NCBI GenBank assembly: GCA_023333565.1
Contig: JAJKFH010004053.1
Span: 1,488,001 to 1,552,000, forward strand
From: Puffinus mauretanicus
Taxonomy: Eukaryota; Chordata; Aves; Procellariiformes; Procellariidae
Reading direction: 5' to 3'
Length of the DNA: 64,000 bases
The position numbers and the translations under genes are program-made. A model generated the notes under the pieces. That model had not been told where the DNA came from, did not search any database, and saw only the letters and a program-made list of their open reading frames with translations. Below, piece by piece: positions 27,216-40,559 of the stretch (the first letter of the stretch is position 1; the number at the start of each line of letters is the position of its first letter).

Positions 27216-27614
27216 CTGGACACACCGCATATTGTCCTGGTTTCTAACTGGGATAGAGTTAATTTTCTTCCTAATAGCTGGTATAGTGCTGTGTTTTGGG
27301 TTTAGTATGAGAATAATGTTGATAACACATTGATGTTTTAGTTGTTGCTAAGTAGTGATTACACTAAATCAAGGATTTTTCAGCTTCTCATGCTTTACCA
27401 ACTGAGAACGCTGGAGAGGCACAAGAAGCTGGGAAGGGGCACAGCCAGGACACCTGACCCAAACTGGCCAAGGAATATTCCATACCATATGATGTCATGC
27501 TCGGTATATAAACTAGGGGAAAGCTGGCTGGGGGGCCGCTGCTCAGGGACTGGCTGGGCATCAGTCGGTGGGTGGTGAGCAATTGCATCATGCATCACTT
27601 GCTTTGTATATTCT

Positions 27615-27615
27615 A

Positions 27616-27646
<31 letters not shown>

Positions 27647-27700
27647 TACTATTACTATTATTACTATTATTACTATTATTACTATTATTACTATTCTACT
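27615..27700. repeat. Compound (ATT)n/(ACT)n microsatellite in the LTR
   Basis: About 85 bp of ATT triplets becoming alternating ATT/ACT units. On the plus strand one frame reads as a run of tyrosines, which produces a false 77-codon ORF (27,572-27,805). Confidence 0.95.
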
Positions 27701-27708
27701 TTATTTTA

Positions 27709-27834
27709 TAGAATCATAGAATCATTAAGGTTGGAAAAGACCTCTAAGATCATCGAGTCCAACCATCAACTCAACACCACCATGCCCACTAAACCATGTC
27801 CCTAAGTACCTCATCTACACGTCTTTTAAATACT
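27709..27834 (-). mobile_element. CR1 3'-end fragment nested in the LTR
   Basis: The text TAGAATCATAGAATCATTAA, then GGTTGGAAAAGACCTCTAAG and CATCTACACGTCTTTTAAAT, is a CR1 3' end in minus orientation. It is nearly the same as the start of the copy at 30.9 kb, hence the same subfamily. LTR sequence resumes at about 27,835, so the CR1 inserted into an existing LTR. Confidence 0.85.
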
Positions 27835-27980
27835 TTCAATTTCAATTATTAAACTGTTCTTATCTCAACCCACAAGTTTTCTCACTTTTACTCTTCCAAT
27901 TCTCTCTCCCATCCCACCTGGGGTGGAGTGAGTGAGCGGCTGTGTGGGGCTCAGTCACCGGCGGGGGTTAAACCATGACA

Positions 27981-30902
27981 CATATACACAGGTATGTACA
28001 TGCAGACACCCATAGGTATATAAAGAGGGAGAGTACATATCCCTATATAAATGTTCTGTTTTATCAATCGTGTGTTATCAGCACGGTTCTTTGGCAGAAG
28101 TGATAGGCTCATGAATAATCTCTATCAACAAAAACTGTCAGTCTAGTAAGAAAATTCTGAAGATATTTAAATTCCAGGTTATTATTGCCTTAAAACTCCC
28201 TTAAAGACTCTTCATAAAAGTATTAAGATAGTAATTTTGCTCTGTTGGTATTTAGAACATTGTGCTTACATCATTTTAGGAGTCTGGTGTTATAATTCCC
28301 TTTTAAAAAAATCAAATTACAATAAGTTTAAACAGCTAAATCATCTTTCTGAAATGTGTCTATTTGTTTTATTGGTGCCTTAATTAACAGCCATGTTACT
28401 AAAAGTGTTTCTGTCTTTGTGACAGATTCTAGTGGATTCATTATATTGGACAAAAGGATCCGTTGTTAAAGCACAGAGTAATGCCAAACCAAGTTCTTTT
28501 CTGTGCAATGCCATTCTAACTGAGCTCTCATTTTATGAAATGGCATGCAGCCCATTACATTATTTTGAATGAAGCACAAGCGGTCTGCTTCTTAAAGACG
28601 TACAGTAAATTAAGTCAGTCATTTTCTGACTGCGGACCTCAGATTTTGCCCAGTCAAATGCATTGTATTGTGTTTGCCAAGACAACGAATGCAGTGGAGG
28701 ATAAGGGACCAAGTCCTGTGGTATCAGAAAGGCTCAGCAATAAAAATCTCTCAGCAAAGATGTTGTCAAACAAGAAGATACCTACTGCTGTTACCTCAAA
28801 GGAGGTAATATTTTCTCATACAGATGCTGCTAATGAGAGCAGTTGTGTGTTCAGATTTTCTTCAATCTTTGGAGCGCTGACAGGAAGAAAAGCTGCAACT
28901 TCAGAAGCCTGAAGCCGGAGACAACTGACTCTGTCAGCCCTTGCATGTAAGACAGGAGGAGGTCTAGCATTAACACACCACCTGCCACTCCTAATTTAAT
29001 AGACTTATTCTTACTCAGTCTTAACAACACAAGGGAATGTAGCAGCTCGAAGGGATTTGTAAGCAGCATATATTACGGGGAAATTGCCTCAGACGGGGAA
29101 GTTACTTTCAACTCCATTCTTTGCTTGGCTGAGAGATTTAGAGTGCATAATATTAATGTAGATGCTCTAGACACTGGAAGGTCACTTGCTCTAGAAGCTG
29201 TAAAAGAATGCTTCAAAAAGCTTTGAAATTAATGCTCTCCTAGTTATAACAAAATCTCACAGCTCAAGTAATTGGTCAAAGTCCACTCCTGCTTTTCAGT
29301 AAATGATTTGGAAGGAAGTAAAAATTCATCATTTAATACTTTGTTGAGCTTTCATTCAGGTTTCAGTGGAGGTTATTTTCAAAATTTGTGCTTAAATTGT
29401 TGAGATTTGGCATTTGTGAAAGTAAGACAAAATACATGTTACTGTGTGTCTGCTAGAAATTCCTTATAGGTAAGTTATCCCAAAGAAATACCGATTTCTA
29501 TAACCTGTTTTCCTGCTCCCAGAAACAAACTGGTGAGGCCCTCAATGCATATAATAGACCTGATCGGAGTATACATTGGCAATGATATCCGGCAAGTCTG
29601 TCCTCACTAGGCTACATTCTCATGTTTCCACAGTGGATCTGCTGCCAGAGTAGCATAAAAAAAAGCTTTCAAGCCTGTGGGAATTGAGCTTTGTATGATG
29701 CATGTCCATTTATTTTAAACTAAAAGTTGCTTATTACCCACCCTGGTTTACTCTTGTTAAGCAGTGGTTTACAATCCAATTGTCCTGAGTTGTGAGAAAA
29801 ATTTTGGTGGTTTATATGATTTCAGTGGCGAGATTCCATCATGTTCCCTGTGTGGCTTCCACTTTTTTTTTCAATTCCAAATGATTTTATGTTTTGTTGT
29901 TGTGGCCAGCCCTTAGAATAATGATTGCCTCAGAATTGGTTAACCAAGAACTTAATGCATCTGCAACTTGTTACGATATTCTCATTTTGCTAACGTGGTA
30001 AGAAACTCTGTGGAAATCTTCTTGGGAAAGATCTTGTAAGAGGAAGACTTTTTTTTTTTAACATATATATATGTGATAGGGGAGCAAATAGAAAATTTTC
30101 TAATCAACTGAATCTTCCAGACCAACCACTTCCACAAGCTGTATCGGCACTGACCCTTCTGATGCTCAGCCAGGATCCATCTGCCAGACACTGGTCTTGT
30201 CCAAAGACTGGCTACAGAAAAATGAATCTATTCAGAGACTGTTCCACTGTTATTTTTTTACTGGAGAAGTTCACCACATGATACCAGATGTCTGCACTAG
30301 TCTTTATGCTATTTGATCTCTCCGGGTGGGGTTCTGCTTTTCTGGAGGAATAGCGGTACTGTAAGCATCTGCCCTCCTTTCTAAGGACAGGTAAGATTGC
30401 CATAGGAGAGGTTCCCTTTCTAAGGGAAAATGATCAAGTAGGCCCCCAACATTACTTAAATTTTCATTCCTTGAAAGATAATCCTCTTTAGGAGAAGATT
30501 ATTTTGGTATCCAAACCATAAAATTCATTGGCTGTTCACAGTCTTTTTTTTATCCTCCCAGTTAAGCTGCATATTTAGATAAATGTGTTTGAAGGACTTA
30601 GGCCAGATTGAAATCAGATTGAGATACCCCATGTGCTTCTGACCTGCCATCTAGAAATGTCCTCAATCAAGCCCCTGTCTTCCTAAACTCCTGACTAGAA
30701 CCAGACTGAATTCATAACAAATCTGGTTTTCTGGTTTCGTGGACTTTCCAAGGAAAGACTGTGAATATGTAAAATTATTTTTTTCTTAAATAATTCTCTG
30801 AGTAACTCTTGCTTTTACTATTATTTGTAGATAGCTCATGGTATATTTTTGGCCGAGTGAGGATGTCAACATTTTCTATAGATTTGAATTTAAACTGAGA
30901 TA
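27981..30902. other. Unannotated DNA between repeats
   Basis: A 125-codon plus-strand frame (28,535-28,912) is open but resembles nothing I know. Otherwise this is AT-rich non-coding sequence. Confidence 0.45.
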
Positions 30903-31428
30903 TCATAGAATCATAGAATCATAGAATCAGTAAGGTTGGAAAAGACCTTTAAGATCATCGAGTCCAACCGTCAATCCAACACACCATGCCCACTACACCA
31001 TGTCCCTAAGGGCCTCATCTACACGTCTTTTAAATACCTCCAGGGATGGTGACTCTACCACTTCCCTGGGCAGCCTGTTCCAAGGCCTGACCACTCTTTT
31101 AGTAAAAAAATTTCTCCTAATGTCCAATCTAAACCTCCCCTGGCGCAACTTGAGGCCATTTCCTCTTGTCCTATTGCTTGTTACTTGGGAGAAGAGACCA
31201 ACACCCACCTCGCTACAACCTCCTTTCAGGTAGTTGTAGAGAGCGATGAGGTCTCCCCTCAGCCTCCTCTTCTCCAGACTAAACAACCCCAGTTCCCTCA
31301 GCTGCTCCTCATAAGACTTGTGCTCCAGGCCCTTCACCAGCTTCGTTGCCCTCTCTGGACACGCTCCAGCACCTCCATGTCCTTCTTGTAGTGAGGGGCC
31401 CAAAACTGAACACAGTATTCGAGGTGCA
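30903..31428 (-). mobile_element. CR1 LINE 3' end, minus strand
   Basis: Three ATAGAATC units at the left are the 3' tail. On the minus strand the frame 30,993-31,463 contains [60 protein letters not shown] and ends VDEALRDMV at 30,993. A one-base deletion near 31,350 shifts the preceding VLERVQR segment. It is 5'-truncated near 31,428. It is the least decayed of the minus-strand copies. Confidence 0.93.
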
Positions 31429-33994
31429 AGATATGGACTTATTCTAATAAAGGACAGTAGCATCTAAAAAAAGAGAAGAGAATGTGGTATCTTTTCTTAA
31501 ACTATTATGTATTTTTGCATTAAAATATGCTTTTGAACCTGTAAGAGGAATGGAAATTTAAGAAATTTCTCCTGATCCATTTTAAACTAACCTGAATAAA
31601 TACTATGTAGATTCAAGCATTATTTTTCAAATCATTTACAATAAAATCATGAAGATGCATGAAAAGAATACACGTAAGAAACAGCTTAGAGTGACATGAA
31701 AGAAAGCCTTATTTCTAACATTCAGGATTAGAATTGCTGCTCTAACTAAATTCCAGACTGCATGAGAGAGAGCTCTTGGAAAACAGCACCATTGACAGAG
31801 AGGCAGGAAATTTTTCTTTCTTCCATTCACAGCTCAGATCACTTCTATACCCTTTGCAACAAAATCTTGTATTGGTTTTTTCTAGCAGCTGCCATCTGTG
31901 TTTTGGCTTTTATTAAGTGAATTTGTTTCCCTGAACAAAACAAAATATCATTCAGACTACAAAAATGAGTAGACAGGTGGTCTTCATAAAAGATATTTTT
32001 CCCATTGTGTTCTATACCACCATTTAGTCTAATTATCCCTATCATCTCACCCCTCATATTGTGATTTTTTCCCCCAGAGGAAAGAAATAACGCCATTTCT
32101 TTTTGAGAACAAAGAATTAACTTGGAAATCGTGCAAAAAAGCAACACTGCCCAGTGGTAGCCTTGCAGAAATGCTTTGGCAACAAAATAACGGACATAAA
32201 AGGGCATTTAAAATCTAGTAAATTTGAAAAAAAAATTAACTAAATTATTTTCAGGTTCTGTGCCTGTCCTTGAGTTTCTCTGCCAGTTCATATTAGCTTT
32301 TTATGACCATTTCTGTTAGAAGTCTGAATGCAAGAGGAATGCTTATTCAGTTGTGGGGGAAAAAAAGCAATGCTTGTGTGGGGCTGTGGGAACGGTGCTG
32401 TACATTAGGAAATGAGAAACAAAAATTGTATTTCTAACTTCCATGAAAAGAGGGAGATTACTGTGTTGTAATGTCATAACTTAGCTTTTAATACTTCTTT
32501 GATTTCCACTTCTTTCCTCCCCACCCAACCCCATGCCAAGACTACCACAATAATGCGTTTAGCACTATCAGTGCCTGGCCAAATTAGAAGTGATCAGCTC
32601 CAACAGTGTAATTCTATTAAATATACCCATTAACATGCATCCCCAAAGAAAATTTTACAGCCCATTACAACCCACTCCCTTGAAAGAAATGGTGAGAACG
32701 CCAAGAGCAACCACTGAGATGAATTGTTACCGAGTGTTTCATTTGGCTTTTAAAGAAAAAAGAAAAGAAAGCTTGGGCCAAGTTCTTAGACATGTGATAT
32801 CTTTCAGTTGCCTTTAGGTAAAAATAAGCTGAGGTTTCAGGTGCTTCTGTCCCTCAAACACTGAATAAAATACACCAATTTCAATGCATATTCCCATGTG
32901 CTCGCATTCTAAAAATGTGCTTTCTAGAATGCTTACATTGTTTGTGTGACTGTTAACAAAAGAAAGAAAATTTCATCAATTAAATGTGTGCAAAAAGTGA
33001 AAACTTAAAGCATCTAAGCATTATTAGAATGAGCTGGAATAAATGAGTGTGTAAATGTATTGCATACATCCAAGTTCACTTGGACATTTTCACCACTAGT
33101 AATTAGAACAATCTCTCAACTCAGTGCTTCAGTGGAGTGGCTAAGAAATGAGAACAACGACTCTTCTAACAGAGCGTAGGGTGTTATTATGTGGGTACTG
33201 CTGAGAAACAAGCCAGGATTAAAAAGAGAACAATTGCAACGGGAGTTCAATTCCCTTTTTAGTGAATTGATAGTTTTACTATCTATTCAGTTATATAAAT
33301 GAAGGAAGAGAGCACTGCACAGCCCTTTTGGTCACAGGACAGACGTCTTCGTTGTAGTAGAGGACAGGCAGTTATTGGTGCTTTTGTTAAAAAAACATGG
33401 TCCTATTGCGAAGGAGGGGAGGAACAGACTGAAGTCTTTCTGCTATTAGATAATTTCAGATTCTTGTGATATATAATTAGACAACCTACAGGTATTATAT
33501 AAATCCTTCTTCACAGGACATTACTCAGTTGAATCAGCACGATGGATCAGAGAATCTGGCTGCAAGGATTGTTGTGTTAGACATTGAGAAAACTGGGGAG
33601 GGGGATTCTCAATACATAGCATGAAAAATTTATTAGGTGGTGTCGCAGCAGGGTTTTGCCTAATTGTTTCATTTAGACTTCATCTCTCAAAAAATGGCAA
33701 ATGTGGGAGTATCTGGATATTTGTGGGGTTGAAAGCTGTGTTCTGGGAAACATGTAAGGTTTAATGAGCTGTATAAAGAGAGGGCAAGCTAGAGAGAAAC
33801 CGGGGCAAGATCTTGGTGTGCACTTTCTATCGGTGATCAAAGTTACCCAATAAGAGAATGGACTGTATTGCCCTCTAGAAACACTTCTTCAGTACACCAT
33901 GGCTGAGAGCATATTGACTAAGAAAGATCAAGCACAAGCACAAGCACACTCCCCTTTCCCTCCCCATTCCCCTCAAAAATTAAGTTAGCACTTT
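31429..33994. other. Unannotated AT-rich DNA
   Basis: Nothing recognisable. A 120-codon minus-strand frame at 31,845-32,207 shows no known motif. Confidence 0.45.
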
Positions 33995-34774
33995 GGTAGT
34001 AACAAGTGAGAAAATGGTGAGAGAAACAGCCCTGCAGACACCAAGGTCAGTGAAGGAGGGGGAGGAGGTGCTCCAGGCGCCAGAGCAGAGCGTCTCCTGC
34101 AGCTCATGGTGAAAGACCATGGTGATGGACGTTGCCCTCTGCAGCCCATGGAGGACCATGGTGGAGCAGATACCCACACTGCAGCCCGTGTGCCGCATGC
34201 CGCCGCAGGTGTACATGCCCTGAGGGAAGCTGCAGCCCACGGAGAGCCCACACTGGAGCAGGCTCCTGGCAGGAGCTGCAGCCCATGGAGAGAAGCCCAC
34301 ACAGGAGCAAGTTTTCTGGAGCAGTCGGTTCCTGAAGGACTGTACCCCGTGGAAAGAACATGCCCCATGCCATGCTCGAGTAGTTCTTGTAGAACTGCAG
34401 TCTATGGGAAGGACCCACACTGGAGCAGGGGAAGACTGTGAGGAAGAAGGAGTGGCACAGAAAACTGTTACAAACTGATCACAACCCCCATTCCCCTTCC
34501 CCCTGAGCTGCTGGTGGGCAAGTAGAAGAGTTGGGACTCAAGGAGTGAAGTTGAGCCTTGGAAGAAGGCAGGTGGGGAGAAGGTGTGTTTAGTTTTGTTT
34601 TTATTTCTCACTGTCCTACTCTGTTATTAATTGGCAATAAATTAAATTAATTTCCTCAAGTTGGGTCTGTTTGGCCCATGACGGTAATTGGTGAGTGTCC
34701 TGGCCTGTTGAGGAGGGGAATTGAGAGAGCAGCTTGGTGGGCGACTGACAGTCAGCCAAGGTTAACCCCTCACA
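33995..34774 (+). mobile_element. GC-rich avian LTR-retroelement fragment
   Basis: The stretch is a mosaic of related units built on GCAGCCCATGGAG...CACACTGGAGCAG, followed by CCCCCATTCCCCTTCCCCCT, a GGCAATAAATTAAATTAATT block with a polyadenylation-like AATAAA, TGACGGTAATTGGTGAGTG and an end AGGTTAACCCCTCACA. I recognise this layout as a common neoavian endogenous-retrovirus LTR region. The matching other end was not found, so it is a fragment. Overlapping open frames on both strands (33,980-34,441) are by-products of GC-rich repeated units, not genes. Confidence 0.7.
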
Positions 34775-35450
34775 TTTACTCTTTGCCCTCTCCACTGTGT
34801 GGTAGGTAGCGCACTTGTTCAGTGCATTTCCATTACTTGTATTAGAGGCATTTCATTTTATCTTTACATTGCTAATGCTTAATGGACTCACTGAAAAATT
34901 TACAGAATTATCAGGGCTGACTGGCTTCCAAATACTTCCGAGAAGCTGTTACACAGTAGTGTACTAATCACTTCGACTATGTCAAAATAGGGATCATGCA
35001 TCTTTTCTGAAGTTCTTTATATGGCATCTTTTTAAGAAACTGGTAACCAAATAATTCTTTCTCCTAGTAATACAGCATAGTCTACCTGAGATGCATTTTA
35101 ATGTGTATACATAGCCCATTTTTGAAACATTATAGCATCAGACAAGTTGTGTATGTGAGAAAATTCTACCATGTATACAGCACATCCATATGTTCAAGAC
35201 ATAATTTTTCAGAGCTAGAATTGCATACCTTTGTGTATTCAAAACATTTGCATTGCATCTGCAAACGTAAGTAAGCCCTGGGGTTGAGGAACTGTGGAAC
35301 TGTAGTTGTTAAAACCTAAGTCTCACCATGTTTTTTTAAGTCTTCAGTCTGGGCAAATACTCACAAGAATGCATAAGAAGTGTCGGGCAAATTTTATATC
35401 CTTGTTTTGAAATACAAAGGAGCTAACGTACATAATTTTCAGACATCACC

Positions 35451-35496
35451 ACATTTTTTTTAAATGAACAAACAACATTTTTTAAATGAATAAACA
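35451..35496. repeat. Two-copy tandem duplication, 22-24 bp unit
   Basis: ACATTTTTTTTAAATGAACA and the following AACA (35,451-35,474) are repeated as ACATTTTTTAAATGAATAAA CA (35,475-35,496), differing by T-run length and one substitution. Confidence 0.85.
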
Positions 35497-38400
35497 ACAT
35501 ATTTTCACTAGCTTTCTTTGCAGAAATAGTGGGATTCTTTTAGCTGAAATTTTCAAAGAATATTCAGAACAAGGGAAAACTCCCAATAATGGAAAATGTT
35601 AGCCCATATGCACAGAGGTGTGTTAAAGTTATAAGCAACTGGAAAGGAAGTGTTATAAGGTATTTGGCAGTCTTCGTAATAAGTGGTGCCACTAGTTTTA
35701 TATATAAAAAATACCCTTGTGATGCATAGAGTTTTAGTACCACCTGTTTGACACAATGGCATACTCAATCAAGTCAACTATACTTCATACTGCATTTTTC
35801 CCAGTATTTCCAAGTAAGTTCCTCAGCTGTGTGCAAGCCAGGGCAAGTTGTACCCATGTCTAATTCCCTCAAGTTCAATAGCACTCTCAGCAGAATGCTT
35901 GCCTGGTCAGATACTGCTAGGACTAGGGCAATAAATGGATGAATGGGAGGTGAAAAATAAGCCCTCTGCTTACAGGTGCCTTTCACAAAAATGGAGCTTA
36001 TATCTGAAAGTTTTTCTAAACTTGTCATTTTTAAATATACTTCAGAGGACTTACATTCACTTCTCTTCTAAGAGCAACAAATATTTGTTGCAGAAAAATG
36101 TTTCTTCCTCACTGCCATATTGGTTTCACCTTTGTGAAAAATGCTGCATTTAAGCCACCATATTGCAAATTTATTTTAGTTTGTAAGGACACATTTGAGT
36201 GTAGACAAGGAGTGAAGGGAAAGTGGCAGCTCTGGCAAGATTTTGAACACTGTGGGAACCTGCTATGTGCTGAAGTTGACAGTGTGGAACTGGAATTCGG
36301 CTGTGTAATCTGATGATCATCTTTGCAATACCATAAAAATGTTATTAATATATATTGTCACAATAAAGAACTTGAAACAGTCTGATAGTGCTTTAGAAAA
36401 AAATTCAAAATAACTATTTGTCAATTTATCTGGAGGTTTGGATGCGTGTTTGTAGAAACATTTGCATATTTGGCTCATACCATATTAAATATCATGTAGT
36501 TTCTCTCATATTACCTACCTATATATAACTGTGGGACCTGACAAAAGTGACATGATGTAAAGCCTCAACCTAAGTATGTGTCTTTACCTCTGTAAATACA
36601 GGAGCGCTTCATGAATGTCACCACTGTGCAAATGAGGCGCAGCTGAGAGCACATTGCCTCGAACTCTTCCCACAAGCAGTCTGCAAGTAACTGAAAAATT
36701 CAGCAACCTGCTGTTATCATCTGTCACAGTTCAGTTCTCCTTCCTTTTTATTTATTCCTCAGTTGCAGCGGATGACGTATCAAGATCTTTTCCTGTGGCA
36801 CTGCTGGTGCTGATGCCAACCCATAGGTGGTTCTGTGGTAGCTGTGAATCCTGCCCTTGTCTACTTTGCTGCATTTAAATTCTGATTTATGTGTGAGTGC
36901 TTAGGGTTTTACAAAAAGAAATTACCTTCTTCTTAGAAAGGGAGCTTGTTGGTGACTATAGTTGTAGGAGAAAGTGAAAAGAGAAGCTTGATGCGTCCAA
37001 AGACCAGACATGAGTGTTGCTGATTTGGATATAGAATCTGAAGGGCAGCCCGGGCTTGCAGGAGTTGTGCTCTGGACCTCACATGAATTTGGCCAAAAAG
37101 AGGAGAGCTTGAAACTGCAGCATGAGATGGTAAAACAGAGGGTTTGGGCCTGCTGACCCCTTCGATTTTAATCCGTGGAATTCGCTGAAATGCTGAAAAA
37201 AAAACCTCAATCACAGAAGTTTGTATGCTGAGTATTTGTATTGATTTGGCCCTTGGGTTTTTTATAAAACACTAACCTGGTTATAGGCGTTACAAATATG
37301 CTTATGGAAGTCTGGCATTTTTCTGTAGGGTGAAAACGTAAGTCGGTGTGGGTGTTGCAGTAATTTACATGCAAACATGTTTTTCTACAGTATTATAAAA
37401 TGATGAATAGATTTATTTTTAGCCTAATCGCATAACAATGATACAAATATTTTAGTGATATAAATGTTCTGCAGCAAAAATGTTTTGTTGCCTCACTTGA
37501 TAGGAAGCATGTTCTTCTTTTTTCTTTTTCTTTTACGTAGACAAAGAATTTTTTCAATGAATTCCTTCCCAAAACCACATTAAATGTAATCTCCAGAAGT
37601 GGTAAAGGGCGGAAAGCAATTCTTTTTTCCCTTCTTATTTTACATCTGACTTATTATATTGCAAATACATTCTTATTGCACATTCCAACTATTGAAATGC
37701 AATAGTAAATTACAGGCAATGGCACATTCCGTTGAACAAGTAGTCATAATCCAACAATATATATCTTTTTAAGAGGTGGGGTTTTTCCTTGCTGTGCAGG
37801 GAATGGGAATTTTAAAGCAGCCTTTCAAAATACTAGCTGCCAATTCCTATTAGCCTCCCACTAATGGGGATGTTCCCTTGTGTCAAGATTTGATTCACAG
37901 GAGGCTGTATGGGGTTCCTCATGGTTGCATTGCACCATTTCTGTTTGAAAGTTGCTACATCAAGGTTAGGAGGAGGACAAACGGGCAGCGAGAAATGCAA
38001 TGAACAGTGTGTGAGAAACTGTGAATCATCATTTTTGGTCTGCGTCTTATCTGTGAATACCTAGGAGTTCCTCTGATATCTCTTAAGCCAGTGAAGGAAT
38101 CTGGTATTCTATAGATAATTCTGGATGCAGGACAGAAATTAGCTGAGCAATAGGTCCTTACTGAAAAAAAAAAAACCTGCCATAAACATAGAATAACATA
38201 CTTTAATGAATAATGAACAGCAATAAGAGAAGGCGTAGCTCATGTTTCATTTCATTCTTTTTATGCGTAGATTATGGTGGTCTTGAATGAAGGATGAAAT
38301 TGCAAGTTTATTCCGGTCACGAACAACTGTCCAGGGGAAAAAGACTATTTCCATTTCAGAATGCAAAATTCTCTGAAGTATTAACTTAGAAGACCAGTAC

Positions 38401-40559
38401 TTCCAAATCAGTTGGGTAAATGAATATTCATGAAGAGGATGAGTAAGAACACATGTGAATGTGTTTGCATTGTCATGAATATGGCAAGCAGAATTTTTCA
38501 GGATAATGTAATGCATAAACCACAAATATCTCTGCCTCATGTGTACATTCTTAGATTGATAGTTGTTAAGGTGTTAGATGTTCAAGCATATTTTCGTAGT
38601 TCTTAGAAATTGCAATATCTATAAAACTTCCAGTGTTTTGGAGTTTGTCATGCATGGTCATAACACCTCTAACCCTCGTGAAATTCACAGTGGCATCAGT
38701 GACATGTTCTTTTATAGGCTTACAACTTCATCCAGTACACCTGAAGATTAGTGTAAATGGACCTTAAAGAAGTTGGCGGTATAATTCATGTTCATTCCAA
38801 GGTCTGGTTTCAGCAGTGGAGCTGCATGGAAATACCTTTGTTATAAATGATAAAATTATGCTCGAGAACACGATGCTCAGCATAGATAAGAGCTGTTAGG
38901 AAAAAATGTGTGTACAAAGTCCGAGTTTTTAAAAGTGGTTGCTCAGTCTCTACCAACAGTGACTTGCTATGACCTATTTAAACATACCTATTTTTGTGTA
39001 CCCAGTCTGGAGTGGTCTTCATTCCAATATTTCCTTGTGCAAGCAGTGACTAACTTTCATGTGTAGGAACAAACAAGAGGGATATGAAGACTTGCCAGAA
39101 CAGTTAGATTCTTATAATTAATATGTTAAATCCTGAATGTCTATTTTCTGATTTGTAAATAATAAAGAGAATATTTCCAGATTATATTTGAAAGATATTT
39201 TACTTGGAATAATTTGTATTATATAAAATTACTAATAGTTGTCAGCATTGAATGATAATGTTGGCAAAGAATGTGATCGGTCTTGCAGAACGCTGTACAT
39301 GGCTTTTTTTTGCTGAAGAGCAAGCCTATGTAGTGGTGTGTAGTTTCTTTTTCAGCTCTTGCCTGAAGTTGTATGTTAAAGTTTATAAGGGAGGAGAGGT
39401 AGTTAGAAGTACTCCTTCATTGAAATTTTACATAGCTAATTGTTATTTTCAGTTTTACAGAACATTTAAGTATTAAGAAAAAATACATTGATACCCGACA
39501 TGAAGACTAATTGGCTTTAATAAGGCATACATGTCTCTGTATTAATTGAAAAGACGTCTACTTACAGGATGCTGGGTAATAATGTTTTTGGTCTATCAGA
39601 TAGACCACAATAGTAGTATGCCAGAAATAAACATTGCATATGTTTGCATTGACATTGCAACTAGCAAGATTCTTTCCTCTGAGACTCCTCTGGCTCATTG
39701 TTAATATTTAAAGAGTTCTTGATCACATCATTCCTGTATGCTGCCAGTGCAAAAGAAAATTCAATTAGTATGCCAAAAAATGGAAGGCAAACACTGAAAG
39801 AATATTTAAAGCGCTGTATTCAACTGTGAGTTTGGCATGAACATTTTGTCCTCTATTTCACAAATATTTAATATTATTAATTTTTATTTGCAAATAGATT
39901 AATGTGCATAGGATTATTCAAGTTCGTATAATTCATCATGTGTGTTTGCAGAATGATGGATGTATATTTACCAGTATTTAACTTTTGTCCCATTTTATGT
40001 TCTGCTTCTTGTTTGAAGTGGAACAAATGTACAGGTACATGATTGCCACTGTTACATCCGTAGCATAGTAGTTGGAAACCTTCCTAGATCTCAGAGTTGT
40101 AATATGGGTTATGTACTGGGGTTATAAATAACCAGGTCAGCTTCAAAAGGAGGAACATTTTATATAACCATATTTTTAGTTCATTCAGGGCTGATAAAAG
40201 TGAGCTACTTAGCCAACTGCAATACAGGATAGTATAGTCTGGTTTTCTTAGTTTTGTCAATGTACTGCAAATTTGAACACTAAATTTCTGCTGGAATAAT
40301 CTTCCATAAGGAAAATACATGAAAATGTACTAAATGGCTTGGTCATTTTGCAACATAGACGACGGCACTGCAGACTATACCAGAATCTCTTTCTGGAGAG
40401 ACCAAAGTTAGGCCATATGTGTGCTTTTCACCCTGTGGTTTTTTTATGGCTTGGGCTTAATGTTTTTCTAAAGAAAATGAAACTTGAAATATCCAATTCC
40501 ACCAGACTTGAAGCTTTCTCTTCCAGATGATACAGAGCATTTTTTCACAACAGGTTCTG

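Larger units (their letters stand above)
27233..27980 (+). mobile_element. Solo LTR of an avian endogenous retrovirus (ERVL-like)
   Basis: The element begins TGTCCTGG and ends CCATGACA, the TG...CA ends of a retroviral LTR, and is flanked by CATAT on both sides, a 5-bp target-site duplication consistent with ERVL-type integration. Inside are a TATA box (TATATAAA, 27,505-27,512), an ATTAAA polyadenylation signal (27,848-27,853) and a long ATT-type microsatellite. A CR1 3' fragment interrupts it at 27,709-27,834. No internal gag/pol/env sequence adjoins, so it is a solo LTR left by recombination. I recognise it as a LTR common in songbirds and other neoavian birds; the exact family name is not asserted. 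Confidence 0.88.

Noticed and set aside
27572..27805. 77-codon ORF with a long tyrosine run
   Set aside because: It is the translation of an ATT/ACT microsatellite inside the solo LTR plus a nested CR1 scrap, not a protein gene.
33980..34441. Several overlapping ORFs of 100-146 codons on both strands
   Set aside because: They overlap in multiple frames within a GC-rich repeated LTR segment and show no known domain.
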